DNA of 64,000 nucleotides from Citrobacter werkmanii NBRC 105721 (lineage in GTDB: Bacteria > Pseudomonadota > Gammaproteobacteria > Enterobacterales > Enterobacteriaceae), in NCBI GenBank assembly GCA_000759755.1, contig BBMW01000003.1:434001-498000 (forward strand). Direction: 5' to 3'. Numbering within the stretch: position 1 is the stretch's first letter; every line of letters starts with the position of its first letter. Of the stretch, positions 51,197-61,122 are shown in pieces. Below the pieces are notes generated by a model. That model saw only the letters and a list, made by a program, of their open reading frames with translations, made no database searches and was not told the origin of the DNA. The translations under genes were made by a program, and so were the position numbers.

Positions 51197-52006
51197 ATGA
51201 GGTCGTTAGCTGATTTCGAATTTAATAAAGCGCCATTGTGTGATGGGATGATCCTGGCGTCGGAGTCTATCCGTCTGGATTTTCCAACACAAACTGTCTA
51301 TGACGAACTGGAACGTCTGGTCAGTCTGGCGCAAGAAGAAATTAGCCAGCTCCTGTCTCAGGATGAGCAACTGGAAAAACTGCTGGCACTTTTTTACGGC
51401 GAATGGGGATTTACGGATACCCACGGCGTCTATCGTCTTTCTGATGCACTATGGCTCGACCAGGTTCTGAAAAATCGTCAGGGCAGTGCGGTGTCGTTGG
51501 GCGCGATCTTATTGTGGATTGCCAACCGACTGGATCTGCCGCTGGTACCGGTGATTTTCCCGACACAACTCATCCTGCGCATTGAATCGCTCGATGGCGA
51601 AATGTGGCTAATCAATCCGTTCAATGGCGAAACGTTAAATGAACACACGCTGGAAGTGTGGCTGAAGGGGAACATCAGCCCGGTCGCGGAACTGTTTAAT
51701 GAAGATCTGGATGAAGCGGATAACGCAGAAGTGATCCGCAAACTGCTCGACACGCTGAAATCATCGCTGATGGAAGAGCGGCAAATGGAACTGGCGCTGC
51801 GAGCCAGTGAAGCATTATTACAGTTTAATCCTGAAGACCCGTATGAAATACGCGATCGGGGATTGATATATGCGCAACTGGAGTGTGAACATGTTGCGCT
51901 GACAGATTTAAGTTATTTCGTTGAGCAGTGTCCGGAAGACCCGATCAGCGAAATGATTCGTGCGCAGATTAATACCATTTCGCACAAACAAATTGTATTG
52001 CATTGA
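51197..52006 (+). CDS. sirB1: SirB1 family protein, transglutaminase-like with TPR tail
   Basis: 269 residues. The N-terminal part is a transglutaminase-like fold (DUF/SirB1: FYGEWGFTDTHGVYRLSDALWLDQVLKNRQG; VSLGAILLWIANRLDLPL) lacking an obvious catalytic Cys. A TPR-like C-terminus follows (ALRASEALLQFNPEDPYEIRDRG). Function is unknown. It lies in the hemA-prfA-prmC-sirB2-sirB1-kdsA run, 35 bases before kdsA. Confidence 0.93.
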   Translation: MRSLADFEFNKAPLCDGMILASESIRLDFPTQTVYDELERLVSLAQEEISQLLSQDEQLEKLLALFYGEWGFTDTHGVYRLSDALWLDQVLKNRQGSAVSLGAILLWIANRLDLPLVPVIFPTQLILRIESLDGEMWLINPFNGETLNEHTLEVWLKGNISPVAELFNEDLDEADNAEVIRKLLDTLKSSLMEERQMELALRASEALLQFNPEDPYEIRDRGLIYAQLECEHVALTDLSYFVEQCPEDPISEMIRAQINTISHKQIVLH

Positions 52007-52032
52007 TTTATGACACTTTACCTACCGTTTAA

Positions 52033-52896
<864 letters not shown>

Positions 52897-52904
52897 GACA
52901 GCTG

Positions 52905-52936
52905 AACAGGCCGGGGCATTTGTCTCCGGCCTGTTA
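52905..52936. terminator. Terminator of kdsA and bdcA-like gene
   Basis: Ten-base perfect arms AACAGGCCGG and CCGGCCTGTT with an 11-base loop, between convergent genes. Flanking T-runs are weak, but the stem is strong and the position right. Confidence 0.75.
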
Positions 52937-52942
52937 TTACTG

Positions 52943-53656
52943 TCAGGCGCCAAACGCCCCATCAATGGTATGCATAGCTCCCGTCACAAACCCGGCCTCC
53001 GGACCTGCCAACCAGGCAACCATTCCGGCCACTTCTTCTGGTCGACCGTGTCGTTTTAGCGCCATAAAGCTGTGCATCAGCTCTTTCAATGGACCTTCTG
53101 CTGGATTAGCGTCAGTATCAATGGGACCCGGTTGCACCACGTTGACCGTAATACCGCGTGCGCCGAAATCACGCGCCAGCCCTCGTGCCAGGCCTTGCAG
53201 AGCAGACTTACTTAACGCGTAGGAAGCCATACCGGCAATTGGCATACGATCGCCGTTCACTGAACCAATAATGATAATCCGCCCGCCGTCAGGCATTTGT
53301 CGTGCCGCCTCGACTGCCGCGTACCAGGGGGCATGGATATTAATGCGGAACAGGCGCTCAACGTCATCGGGATCCTGCTCCAGTGCGTCGCCGAACAGTA
53401 CAATTCCTGCATTCACCACTAACACATCCAGCGGGCCGCTTTCCCGTACCCGGCTAATGACGGCATCGCGATCGGCGCTATCGGTTTGCGCCGTGTGGGC
53501 CCCTGTTTCATCCGCAAGCGCTTTTGCTGCGTCTGCTGAGCCTGAATAGGTAAAGGTCACCGCTGCGCCATCTGCGGCGAAACGGCGCACAATAGCCGCG
53601 CCAATCCCACGACTGCCGCCAAGAACCAGAACTGACTTGCCGTTAAATGGGGACAT
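52943..53656 (-). CDS. bdcA: BdcA-like short-chain dehydrogenase/reductase
   Basis: 237 residues from MSPFNGKSVL, behind AAGGAG; the open frame extends 6 codons upstream. The cofactor motif is LGGSRGIGAA, the NAG motif is in VVNAGIVLFG, and catalytic Ser/Tyr/Lys are in IIGSVNGDRMPIAGMASYALSKSAL. It matches E. coli BdcA, which affects biofilm dispersal and has been proposed to bind c-di-GMP. It diverges from a BdcR-like repressor, as in E. coli, but here the pair lies between kdsA and chaA rather than at the yjgH-yjgK locus. Confidence 0.88.
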   Translation of the reverse strand: MSPFNGKSVLVLGGSRGIGAAIVRRFAADGAAVTFTYSGSADAAKALADETGAHTAQTDSADRDAVISRVRESGPLDVLVVNAGIVLFGDALEQDPDDVERLFRINIHAPWYAAVEAARQMPDGGRIIIIGSVNGDRMPIAGMASYALSKSALQGLARGLARDFGARGITVNVVQPGPIDTDANPAEGPLKELMHSFMALKRHGRPEEVAGMVAWLAGPEAGFVTGAMHTIDGAFGA

Positions 53657-53673
53657 GAGATACTCCTTGAACA

Positions 53674-53740
53674 ATTATGTAGTGATCGATATATAATGGG
53701 CGCATGGTTTTCTGTCAATGGATTTGTAATGAGCACTACA
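53674..53740. promoter_or_regulatory. Divergent bdcA/bdcR promoter with candidate TetR operators
   Basis: A near-palindrome at 53674-53697 (ATTAT...ATAAT ends, 9 of 12 positions symmetric) and a TGTAGTG/CACTACA pair at 53678-53684 and 53734-53740. The second arm lies at the start of the repressor gene. These suit a dimeric TetR-family repressor controlling both directions. Confidence 0.5.
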
Positions 53741-54319
53741 AAATGTTCGCGCGCCCCAGGGCGACCACGTAATTTTGATCCGGAACTGGCTGTTGCCAAA
53801 GTACAGCCCTTATTTCACGCGCATGGATACGACGCTGTGAGCGTAGCGGATGTTACGCAGGCCCTGAACATCAAGCCCCCGAGTTTCTATGCCGCTTTTG
53901 GGAACAAAATCGGTCTTTATGAACGCGTGCTTGGTCGCTATGTACAAACCGATGCGATCCCGTTTGATGACATTTTGCGTTCTGATAGGCCGGTTGCCGA
54001 GTGCCTTGCTGCATTGCTTGAAGAGGCGGCGCGACGCTATGCCGCGGATCCGCATGCGCCAGGTTGTTTGGTTCTGGAGGGCACGCATAGCAACGATCCG
54101 CAGGCGCGGCAGGTGGCAAGGACTTTCTACTCGGTTGCGGAATGTAAAATTCATGACTTTATCGCCGCGCGCCATCCCGAAGTGGCTGACAGCCTGACCG
54201 ATTATGTCAGTACCACGATGCTCGGCCTGTCGGGAAAAGCCCGTTGCGGGCATACGCTCGAACGTTTGCTATCCAGCGCACACATCGCCAGCCTGGCGGT
54301 GCTGCATCAGCTTTCCTGA
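53729..54319 (+). CDS. bdcR: BdcR-like TetR-family repressor
   Basis: 196 residues from MSTTKCSRAPGRPRNF; an ATG 33 bases upstream gives an unsupported extension. The TetR HTH is GYDAVSVADVTQALNIKPPSFYAAFGNK at about residues 30-57. The C-terminal ligand domain (GCLVLEGTHSNDP) resembles E. coli BdcR. It should repress bdcA and possibly the amidohydrolase gene 28 bases downstream, which is probably co-transcribed with it. Confidence 0.85.
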   Translation: MSTTKCSRAPGRPRNFDPELAVAKVQPLFHAHGYDAVSVADVTQALNIKPPSFYAAFGNKIGLYERVLGRYVQTDAIPFDDILRSDRPVAECLAALLEEAARRYAADPHAPGCLVLEGTHSNDPQARQVARTFYSVAECKIHDFIAARHPEVADSLTDYVSTTMLGLSGKARCGHTLERLLSSAHIASLAVLHQLS

Positions 54320-54347
54320 TTTTCATCACGTGAAAAGGTAGATAAAT

Positions 54348-56039
54348 ATGATGGGTAAACTGGGACTCCGCTTTAATACTCCCCCTCCGGCTATTCGCAA
54401 AGCAACGTTGGCCGCAATTCTGATTGGAACTTCATTTCTGGTGCATTCTCAGGACAAGGCCGATGTTATTTTGTATAACGGCAAGCTGATTACCATGGAT
54501 GAACAACAACCCAACGCGCAGGCGCTGGCGGTAAAAGGGCGGCATATTATTGCGGTGGGTAATAATGAAACGGTGAAAAAATGGTCCGGACCGAACACGA
54601 AGGAAATCAATCTTACGGGGAAAACCGTTATTCCGGGATTAATTGATGCGCATCTGCATGGCATTCGGGGTGGGAGGACGTTTTTATTTGAAACCTACTG
54701 GTTTGATACTAAAAATATACCCGATGCGTTAAATAAATTGTCGCAATCTGCGGCACAGAAAAATACTGCGCAATGGGTGGCGGTGGCTGGCTCATGGATA
54801 CCTGAACAATTTGCTGAAAAACGGGATCCGACGGTTCATGAACTGAATCAGGCGGTGCCTCATCATCCTGCGTATATACAAAGTCTTTATGACTATGCCT
54901 TGTTAAATCAAAAGGCTATCGAGACCCTAAAACTTAATAGTCCACAGCCGGATGTTCCGGCAGGGATCGTGATAGAACGCGATGACAAAGGGCTGGCAAC
55001 GGGGAAATTGCGCGGGACCATTGGCAGTTTTAACCAGCTTTTCGCCCAGATTAGCGAGACTTCCGATGTTGAAAAGAACCTTAACGCCTTTGTTCGTTAT
55101 TTAAATAAACGCGGTGTGGTCGGGTTTATCGATCCTTCTGCCGGGCATGAGCAAGCTTATCGTGATTTCTTTAAACTTCAGCAGCAGCAACCTCTCAGGA
55201 TACGCGTTGGATATCGTTTATCCGCACCGCCTGGTAATGAAACGGAATGGTTTAAACAACGTCTGGCATTTCGCCCGGCAATACACGATGACGGCAGAAT
55301 AGCCTTTCTGGGCTTCGGTGAAAGCCTGGTGATGGCAATGAATGACGGCGTACGGATGTCATCTGGATTTAAGTCTTCTGCACAATCCCAACAAGAACAA
55401 TTTAAGGTGCTCCAGCTTGCCGCCCAGGAAGGGGTTGCCGTAGAAATACATGCCTATACCGATGACAGTGCAGATGCGATTTTAGATCTCATTAGCGAGG
55501 TGGCTAAATCGTATGACATTGCTCCGTTACGCTGGTCTATTGCGCATCTCAATACCGGTACGCCAGAAACAATTACCCGCATGAAGAAACTCGGCTTGGC
55601 CTATTCTGTCCAGATGGGGCCATATTTTGAATCTCCCGCCATCGAACGCGCAAATGATAAAACGGTGGCGGCACTCTCATCGCCAGTTCAACCCGCGTTA
55701 GAGCAGGGGGTAATCGTTGCCGGCGGTACAGATGCGACGCGGATTGGCGTTGCGGGAGTGTGGCATGCCATTGAATATCATGTCACAGGTAAAGCACTCG
55801 ACGGCTCGATACGCCATGACTCGCGCCAGTTAAGCCGGGAAGATGCGTTAAAAATGTATACCCGAAATGCCGCCTGGCTCGCTTTTGCCGAACAGCAACG
55901 GGGAAGTTTGCGGGCCGGTAAGCTCGCCGATTTTGCGGTGCTGAATCAAGATATTATGGCTATTCCGCCAGACAAATTGCATCAAACGGAATCGTTATTA
56001 ACGTTTGTCGATGGCCAACAGGTTTATCCGGAGCAATAA
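54348..56039 (+). CDS. YtcJ-like amidohydrolase with signal peptide
   Basis: 563 residues of the amidohydrolase-3 (YtcJ) family. The N-terminus (ATLAAILIGTSFLVHSQDK) looks like a signal peptide or anchor, so the enzyme is probably periplasmic. Metal ligands fit the HxH of VIPGLIDAHLHGIRGGR, His in VEIHAYTDDSA, His in WSIAHLNTGTPE and Asp in VAGGTDATRIG. The substrate is unknown; family members hydrolyse exocyclic amides or formamides. It lies 28 bases after the bdcR-like gene and belongs to the insertion between kdsA and chaA. Confidence 0.82.
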   Translation: MMGKLGLRFNTPPPAIRKATLAAILIGTSFLVHSQDKADVILYNGKLITMDEQQPNAQALAVKGRHIIAVGNNETVKKWSGPNTKEINLTGKTVIPGLIDAHLHGIRGGRTFLFETYWFDTKNIPDALNKLSQSAAQKNTAQWVAVAGSWIPEQFAEKRDPTVHELNQAVPHHPAYIQSLYDYALLNQKAIETLKLNSPQPDVPAGIVIERDDKGLATGKLRGTIGSFNQLFAQISETSDVEKNLNAFVRYLNKRGVVGFIDPSAGHEQAYRDFFKLQQQQPLRIRVGYRLSAPPGNETEWFKQRLAFRPAIHDDGRIAFLGFGESLVMAMNDGVRMSSGFKSSAQSQQEQFKVLQLAAQEGVAVEIHAYTDDSADAILDLISEVAKSYDIAPLRWSIAHLNTGTPETITRMKKLGLAYSVQMGPYFESPAIERANDKTVAALSSPVQPALEQGVIVAGGTDATRIGVAGVWHAIEYHVTGKALDGSIRHDSRQLSREDALKMYTRNAAWLAFAEQQRGSLRAGKLADFAVLNQDIMAIPPDKLHQTESLLTFVDGQQVYPEQ

Positions 56040-56046
56040 ACGCGGT

Positions 56047-56076
56047 AAAAGAAAACGGCCCTGAAGCAGGGCCGTA
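56047..56076 (-). terminator. Terminator of chaA
   Basis: ACGGCCCTG and CAGGGCCGT arms around a 3-base loop; on the minus strand it is followed by TTTTCTTTTA. It may also end the amidohydrolase transcript from the other side. Confidence 0.85.
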
Positions 56077-56095
56077 GGTTCCGCTAAAATGATAA

Positions 56096-57196
56096 TCAGG
56101 CAAATATCGTCATCAGATAGGCGATAAATAGTGCCAGATGCGCCGCACCGTTAAGTACATTGGTACGTCCGGTGGAGAAAGAGATATGGCACAGTACCAG
56201 CGACGAGACCATGACAATCATCTCTGGCGCGCCCAAAGCAAACACCAAATCATTGCCTGTTGCCCAGGCGATCAGCGTCACTACCGGTACGGTGAGTGAA
56301 ATAGTGGCTAATACTGAACCGAAGAACAAATTCATTGCCCGCTGTACCTGATTGTTCAGAACCGCTTTCAGCGCCCCCAGCCCTTCAGGCGAGAGGATCA
56401 ACAGCGCCACCAGGAAACCGGTAAATGCCACGGGGGCATTGAGTTCAGTCAGCAAGGTTTCCAGCGGACTGGCGTTCATCTTGGTGACGGCGATAACGGC
56501 GATCAGGTGAATGATGAGCCAGGCTGCGTGCCATATATTGCTGTGCGCCGACGGCTTACCGTGATGCGGGTCGTCGTCGTCACCCTCATCTTCATGCTCG
56601 TAAATGAACAGGCTTTGGTGCGTTTTTGTTTGAATCAGCAAAAAAACGCCGTACATTGCCGCAGAAATGAGTGCCACCAGTAGCGCCTGGGCGGTAGTAA
56701 AATTGGCTCCCGGTAACGCCATTGGAAACACCAGCACAATAATGGCCAGCGGAAACAGGGCGATTAAATACTGCTTAATACCAAACAGGTTCATATACTG
56801 AGTGGCAAATTTGCGGCCGCCCAGCAGTAATGAAAAACCGACTAAACCGCCGGTGACGATCATAATGATCGAATACAGCGTGTCGCGCATTAGCGTAGGC
56901 GCGGCATCGCCGGTCGCCATTAATGCGGAAATTAAACTGACTTCAAGAATAACAACGGACAGACTGAGGATCAGCGAGCCGTAGGGTTCGCCAAGTCGAT
57001 GTGCTAATACGTCCGCATGACGGACAACGCTGAATGCGCTACTTAATATACCAATAAGGGCAAGCGCATTAATGCCGATGACCACTGGTAGTGACTGACT
57101 GCTCCCCCATAAGAACAGTACTACCAGCGCCAAAATCGGGAAGACGAGAGAGGTCTCCTTGTGGCGGGTTTTTACCGCCTCATGTACTTGTGTCAT
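56096..57196 (-). CDS. chaA: ChaA, Ca2+(Na+,K+)/H+ antiporter
   Basis: 366 residues of the CaCA family with 11 or so transmembrane helices in two homologous halves (RLGEPYGSLILSLSVVILEVSLI and VALLILSPEGLGALKAVLNN). A cytoplasmic acidic loop, HEDEGDDDDPHHGK near residue 205, separates them. It extrudes Na+, Ca2+ and K+ at alkaline pH. It diverges from chaB across 274 bp. Confidence 0.97.
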   Translation of the reverse strand: MTQVHEAVKTRHKETSLVFPILALVVLFLWGSSQSLPVVIGINALALIGILSSAFSVVRHADVLAHRLGEPYGSLILSLSVVILEVSLISALMATGDAAPTLMRDTLYSIIMIVTGGLVGFSLLLGGRKFATQYMNLFGIKQYLIALFPLAIIVLVFPMALPGANFTTAQALLVALISAAMYGVFLLIQTKTHQSLFIYEHEDEGDDDDPHHGKPSAHSNIWHAAWLIIHLIAVIAVTKMNASPLETLLTELNAPVAFTGFLVALLILSPEGLGALKAVLNNQVQRAMNLFFGSVLATISLTVPVVTLIAWATGNDLVFALGAPEMIVMVSSLVLCHISFSTGRTNVLNGAAHLALFIAYLMTIFA

Positions 57197-57470
57197 TAAG
57201 CTAATTCTCCATCTCTGCAGGTATTTATAATTATAAAAGTATTAAAGAATGTAAAAAATAACAGAAAAAGCGGTTTTGTAGGTGACATTTTACGAAATTT
57301 TACCGCATCGCTTATTTTTCTCCTCTAAGCGGTCAAAAACAAACTTCTTGTTTATAGAGTATTTAATTAACAGAAGGTTAGATGAGAAAATATTTTAAAA
57401 ATGTTCATTATTGGCGCATCGCAGCATTGTTAACCACACTTAAGGTTTAGCCCAAAAAGAGGAGTTCACA

Positions 57471-57701
57471 ATGCCCTATAAATCGAAAAGCGATCTGCCT
57501 GACAGCGTACAGCATGTTCTGCCATCCCATGCTCAGGACATCTATAAAGAAGCCTTCAACAGCGCCTGGGAACAGTACAAAGATAAATCTGACCGTCGCG
57601 ATGATGCCACGCGCGAAGAGACGGCGCACAAGGTGGCGTGGGCCGCGGTGAAAAATGATTATCAAAAAGGTGATGATGATAAATGGCATAAAAAGACGTA
57701 A
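57471..57701 (+). CDS. chaB: ChaB, cation transport regulator family
   Basis: 76 residues beginning MPYKSKSDLPDSVQHVLPSH, matching E. coli ChaB. It has a small fold with the motif DIYKEAFNSAWEQYKDKSD and a charged tail. Its regulatory role towards ChaA is assumed from location and is weakly supported. Ribosome-binding site AGAGGAG precedes the ATG. It is followed by chaC about 200 bases later. Confidence 0.94.
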   Translation: MPYKSKSDLPDSVQHVLPSHAQDIYKEAFNSAWEQYKDKSDRRDDATREETAHKVAWAAVKNDYQKGDDDKWHKKT

Positions 57702-57897
57702 CAGTATCAATTATAATGCCTTTATCAATTAGCCCGAATCAGCCGTTAGCGAATCGTGCTACACCGCGTCGCTGCTGGCTTGCAAGCGAGCGGTGAATTG
57801 CCTATTGTCCAGCTATTGGTTTCAAAATGAGCAGCAAAAAGGCCCGGAAGGCGTCAAAAAAGTTGTCGCAGGGAAGCAGCAGTGGCGGAGGTGTAAG

Positions 57898-58593
57898 GTG
57901 TTAACGCGTGATTTTTTATTGAATGCCGACTGTAAGACGGCATTTGGCGCTATTGAAGAATCACTACTCTGGTCAGCGGAACAACGGGCAGCCTCACTGG
58001 CCGCCACGCTTGCTTGTCGACCAGATGATGGACCGGTGTGGATCTTCGGTTATGGATCGTTGATGTGGAACCCGGCCTTAGAATTTGAAGAGTCCTGTAC
58101 CGGGACATTGGTCGGTTGGCACCGTGCATTTTGCCTGCGTCTGACGGCGGGGCGTGGAACGGCCTGTCAGCCGGGACGGATGCTGGCCCTGAAAGAGGGC
58201 GGACGCACGACCGGTGTGGCTTATCGCTTACCGGACGCGTCGCTGGAACAAGAACTTTCTCTGTTGTGGAAGCGTGAAATGATCACCGGTTGCTACCTGC
58301 CGACCTGGTGTCAGTTGGCGCTGGATGACGGACGGACGGTGAACGCGCTGGTCTTTATTATGGATCCGCGCCATCCGCTGTTTGAGTCGGATACACGCGC
58401 GCAGGTGATTGCGCCGCTTATCGCTGCGGCCAGTGGACCTTTAGGCACCAATGCCCAATATCTGTTCTCGCTGGAACAAGAACTGGTGAAGCTGGGAATG
58501 CAGGATGATTGTCTTAACGATCTGGTGATTACGGTCAAACGGTTGTTGGGAGAGAACCTGCCGGAAGGGATTATACGACCAGATTTTGCATAG
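57898..58593 (+). CDS. chaC: ChaC, glutathione-specific gamma-glutamylcyclotransferase
   Basis: 231 residues from a GTG start (VLTRDFLLNADC) 6 bases after GGAGG. The open frame extends 35 codons upstream, but homologues start here. The YGSL substrate loop is in VWIFGYGSLMWNPALEF, and the acidic catalytic region is near ALKEGGRTTG. ChaC-type enzymes convert glutathione to 5-oxoproline and Cys-Gly; the link to calcium transport is only positional. Confidence 0.95.
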   Translation: MLTRDFLLNADCKTAFGAIEESLLWSAEQRAASLAATLACRPDDGPVWIFGYGSLMWNPALEFEESCTGTLVGWHRAFCLRLTAGRGTACQPGRMLALKEGGRTTGVAYRLPDASLEQELSLLWKREMITGCYLPTWCQLALDDGRTVNALVFIMDPRHPLFESDTRAQVIAPLIAAASGPLGTNAQYLFSLEQELVKLGMQDDCLNDLVITVKRLLGENLPEGIIRPDFA

Positions 58594-58611
58594 CGTCGGC
58601 GGAGTGTAGTG

Positions 58612-58639
58612 TGCCCGACAGCCAGGTGCTTATCGGGCA
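58612..58639. repeat. REP-like hairpin between chaC and DUF1883 gene
   Basis: TGCCCGA and TCGGGCA arms with a 14-base loop in the 54-bp gap between convergent genes. It resembles a single REP unit; no T-run follows. Confidence 0.55.
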
Positions 58640-58647
58640 TTTCACGA

Positions 58648-58893
58648 TTACGCTGCAATAAAACTAATCGAATGCTCAAGCGACTGACTGTGGCTGTCGA
58701 TCAGCACGTTCCAGACGCCGGTATAAGGTACGGTCAACCATGCGTTATCACGATCCTGCACGCTTAAGATGTCGGACTGCGTGTCTTTGACGTGATTTTT
58801 CTCGCTCATCAGGTGGATGTGGCAGCGCTCGGAACAGCGCACTACCACCGTATCGCCACCAAATAACTTTAAACTCGCTTTCACTAATGCCAT
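58648..58893 (-). CDS. DUF1883 domain protein
   Basis: 81 residues. GGDTVVVRCSERCHIHLMSE is near the N-terminus and WLTVPYTGVWNVLIDSHSQS near the end, the hallmark blocks of DUF1883, a small beta-sandwich family. No catalytic residues are obvious; the Cys pair CSERC might bind metal or pair. Function is unknown. It is not present at this spot in E. coli K-12. It is transcribed alone, converging on chaC. Confidence 0.8.
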   Translation of the reverse strand: MALVKASLKLFGGDTVVVRCSERCHIHLMSEKNHVKDTQSDILSVQDRDNAWLTVPYTGVWNVLIDSHSQSLEHSISFIAA

Positions 58894-59153
58894 TTTTCAC
58901 CCCGTTCTTGAAAACAACGTACTTTCTGTCGAAAGTGCTGCGTGATGTTGTTCACATTTCACTCATTGCATAACACCAAAGGGGGAGCAACAGGATGCTG
59001 ATTTTGATCAAAAAATGGCATAACGATTAAACAAAAGTGACAAAATTCCTCAAAACGGTTGAAAGGGCGTGCTAACGTTCAACGAAACCGCGCCCATCTA
59101 AGATTAAATCCGGAAATTTCCGGCACTTTCAGTGCGCGTGCCTGCAAGCGCTG

Positions 59154-59507
59154 TCAGAAGGTCAATACTTTATCTGCAGCCAGCGTCCATTGGGCTAGTT
59201 CTGGCAGCGTGCCCACGGCTACACCATCAATTAAAGGCAGGTCGGTGATCCCACGGCCATCAGTGCAGGTTTTGCACAGTTTTACCGGAACATTTTGCGC
59301 TGTCAGGATCTCCAGCATTTGCTGGATATTGTATCCTTCCGCCGGTTTCTGACCGCGTAATCCCGCCGTAACCGCATCCGACATTAAAAACAGACGCAGA
59401 TCGAGACAGGCTTCTTGTTCACGCAAGGCGATGGCCAGACGCAGGCTGTTAAATAACGATTCGCTTCCATAGGCCGCACCGTTCGCGACGATCACTATAT
59501 TTTGCAT
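59154..59507 (-). CDS. ychN: YchN, DsrE-family protein
   Basis: 117 residues from MQNIVIVANGAAYGSES, the E. coli start; the open frame runs 46 codons further upstream without support. The DsrE/TusD-like fold has the candidate sulfur-carrying cysteines in VPVKLCKTCTDGRG. E. coli YchN forms a hexamer of unknown function, presumably in sulfur handling. It diverges from ychO across about 208 bp. Confidence 0.95.
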   Translation of the reverse strand: MQNIVIVANGAAYGSESLFNSLRLAIALREQEACLDLRLFLMSDAVTAGLRGQKPAEGYNIQQMLEILTAQNVPVKLCKTCTDGRGITDLPLIDGVAVGTLPELAQWTLAADKVLTF

Positions 59508-59715
59508 TTTGACTCCTGTTGTCGGATGGGAGGGATAATTCCTGGTGTGTATGGTACTCCCTGTACCAGATATCGAAAAGAAAGCATGTGAGGGCCCCTT
59601 ATTATTCGGGTCAGAAAATCCCGAAAACAGGGATAAAAGCTGCAATTAATTGCTGAAGACGTTATGGTTTAGGTTAAGTGTGCCTAATTAATTGATTTAA
59701 GAAATAACTAACGAT

Positions 59716-61101
59716 TTGAGCCGTATTATTTATTTTCCTCTCGCCGTATTTGCACTCTTGCCACTGGCAGGGGGTAATGCCAACGCACAATCCTCTTTTG
59801 TTCACCAGGCTGAAAACCCATTCGATAACAATAGCGATGGCTTGCCCGATCTCGGTATGGCGCCGGAATCGCGAGCAGGCGAAAAGCATTTTGCCGAAAT
59901 GGTGAAAGCATTTGGTGAAGCCAGTATGACCGATAACGGCCTTGATACCGGCGAACAGGCGAAGCAGTTCGCGTTTGGTCAGGTACGTGACACGGTTAGC
60001 GAACAGGTGAATCAACAACTGGAATCCTGGCTCTCTCCCTGGGGAAACGCCAGCGTCGGGTTGCAGGTTGATAAAGAGGGCAGCTTTACCGGCAGTCGGG
60101 GAAGTTGGTTTATTCCGTGGCAGGACAATCAACGCTATCTTACCTGGAGCCAGTTAGGCTTAACGCAACAGGATGAGGGCTTAGTCAGTAATGCGGGAAT
60201 TGGGCAGCGCTGGGTACACGACGGCTGGCTACTGGGTTACAACACGTTTTATGACAATCTGTTGGATGAAAATCTGCCCCGGGGCGGCTTAGGTGCAGAA
60301 GCGTGGGGCGAGTATTTACGTTTATCCGCTAACTACTATCAACCGTTTTCCTCATGGCAGGATCGTTCCACCACGCAGGAACAACGGATGGCCCGCGGCT
60401 ACGATCTGACCGCGCAAATGCGGATGCCGTTCTATCAACATCTCAATACCAGCGTCAGCGTTGAACAGTATTTCGGCGACCAGGTGGATCTGTTTCATTC
60501 TGGCACAGGGTATCACAATCCGGTGGCGGTGAACCTCGGGCTGAGTTATACGCCGGTACCGCTGATTACGATGACTGCCCAGCATAAGCAGGGTGAAAAT
60601 GGCGTCAGTCAGAATAACGTTGGATTAACGCTGAATTATCGTTTCGGTGTTCCGTTAAAAAAACAGCTGATGGTTAGCGAAGTGGCAAACAGCCGCTCGC
60701 TGCGCGGCAGTCGTTATGACGATCCGCAGCGAAATAGTTTGCCGACGCTGGAGTATCGCCAGCGTAAAACCCTGTCGGTATTTTTGGCCACGCCGCCCTG
60801 GGATCTCAAGCCTGGAGAAACGGTGGCGCTGAAGGTACAAGTGCGCAGCCTGCATGGGATTCGCCATCTTGCATGGCAGGGTGATACTCAGGCGCTGAGC
60901 TTAACCGCTGGCAGCAGTACCCGAAGCGCACAGGGCTGGACGATTATTATGCCGAAGTGGGACAGTAGAGAAGGGGCGACAAACCGCTGGCGGCTGTCGG
61001 TAGTGGTAGAAGATGAACTGGGCCAGCGTGTCTCTTCCAATGAGATCACGCTATCACTGACCGAACCGTTTATCAGCGTTTCGGCAAATGATCCTCGTTA
61101 A
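59716..61101 (+). CDS. ychO: YchO, inverse autotransporter (intimin/invasin-like) protein
   Basis: 461 residues from a TTG start (SRIIYFPLAVFALLPLAGG), a signal peptide ending NANA. The only nearby in-frame ATG would remove the signal. The intimin-type beta barrel covers about residues 90-320 (ESWLSPWGNASVGLQVDKEG; WLLGYNTFYDNLLDENLPRGG). A single Ig-like C-terminal domain follows (FLATPPWDLKPGETVALKVQVR). Short members such as YchO carry only one extracellular domain; in E. coli it affects biofilm and invasion. The ribosome-binding site is weak, so expression is probably low. Confidence 0.92.
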   Translation: MSRIIYFPLAVFALLPLAGGNANAQSSFVHQAENPFDNNSDGLPDLGMAPESRAGEKHFAEMVKAFGEASMTDNGLDTGEQAKQFAFGQVRDTVSEQVNQQLESWLSPWGNASVGLQVDKEGSFTGSRGSWFIPWQDNQRYLTWSQLGLTQQDEGLVSNAGIGQRWVHDGWLLGYNTFYDNLLDENLPRGGLGAEAWGEYLRLSANYYQPFSSWQDRSTTQEQRMARGYDLTAQMRMPFYQHLNTSVSVEQYFGDQVDLFHSGTGYHNPVAVNLGLSYTPVPLITMTAQHKQGENGVSQNNVGLTLNYRFGVPLKKQLMVSEVANSRSLRGSRYDDPQRNSLPTLEYRQRKTLSVFLATPPWDLKPGETVALKVQVRSLHGIRHLAWQGDTQALSLTAGSSTRSAQGWTIIMPKWDSREGATNRWRLSVVVEDELGQRVSSNEITLSLTEPFISVSANDPR

Positions 61102-61122
61102 CCATGATGCACGACTGCGTTA

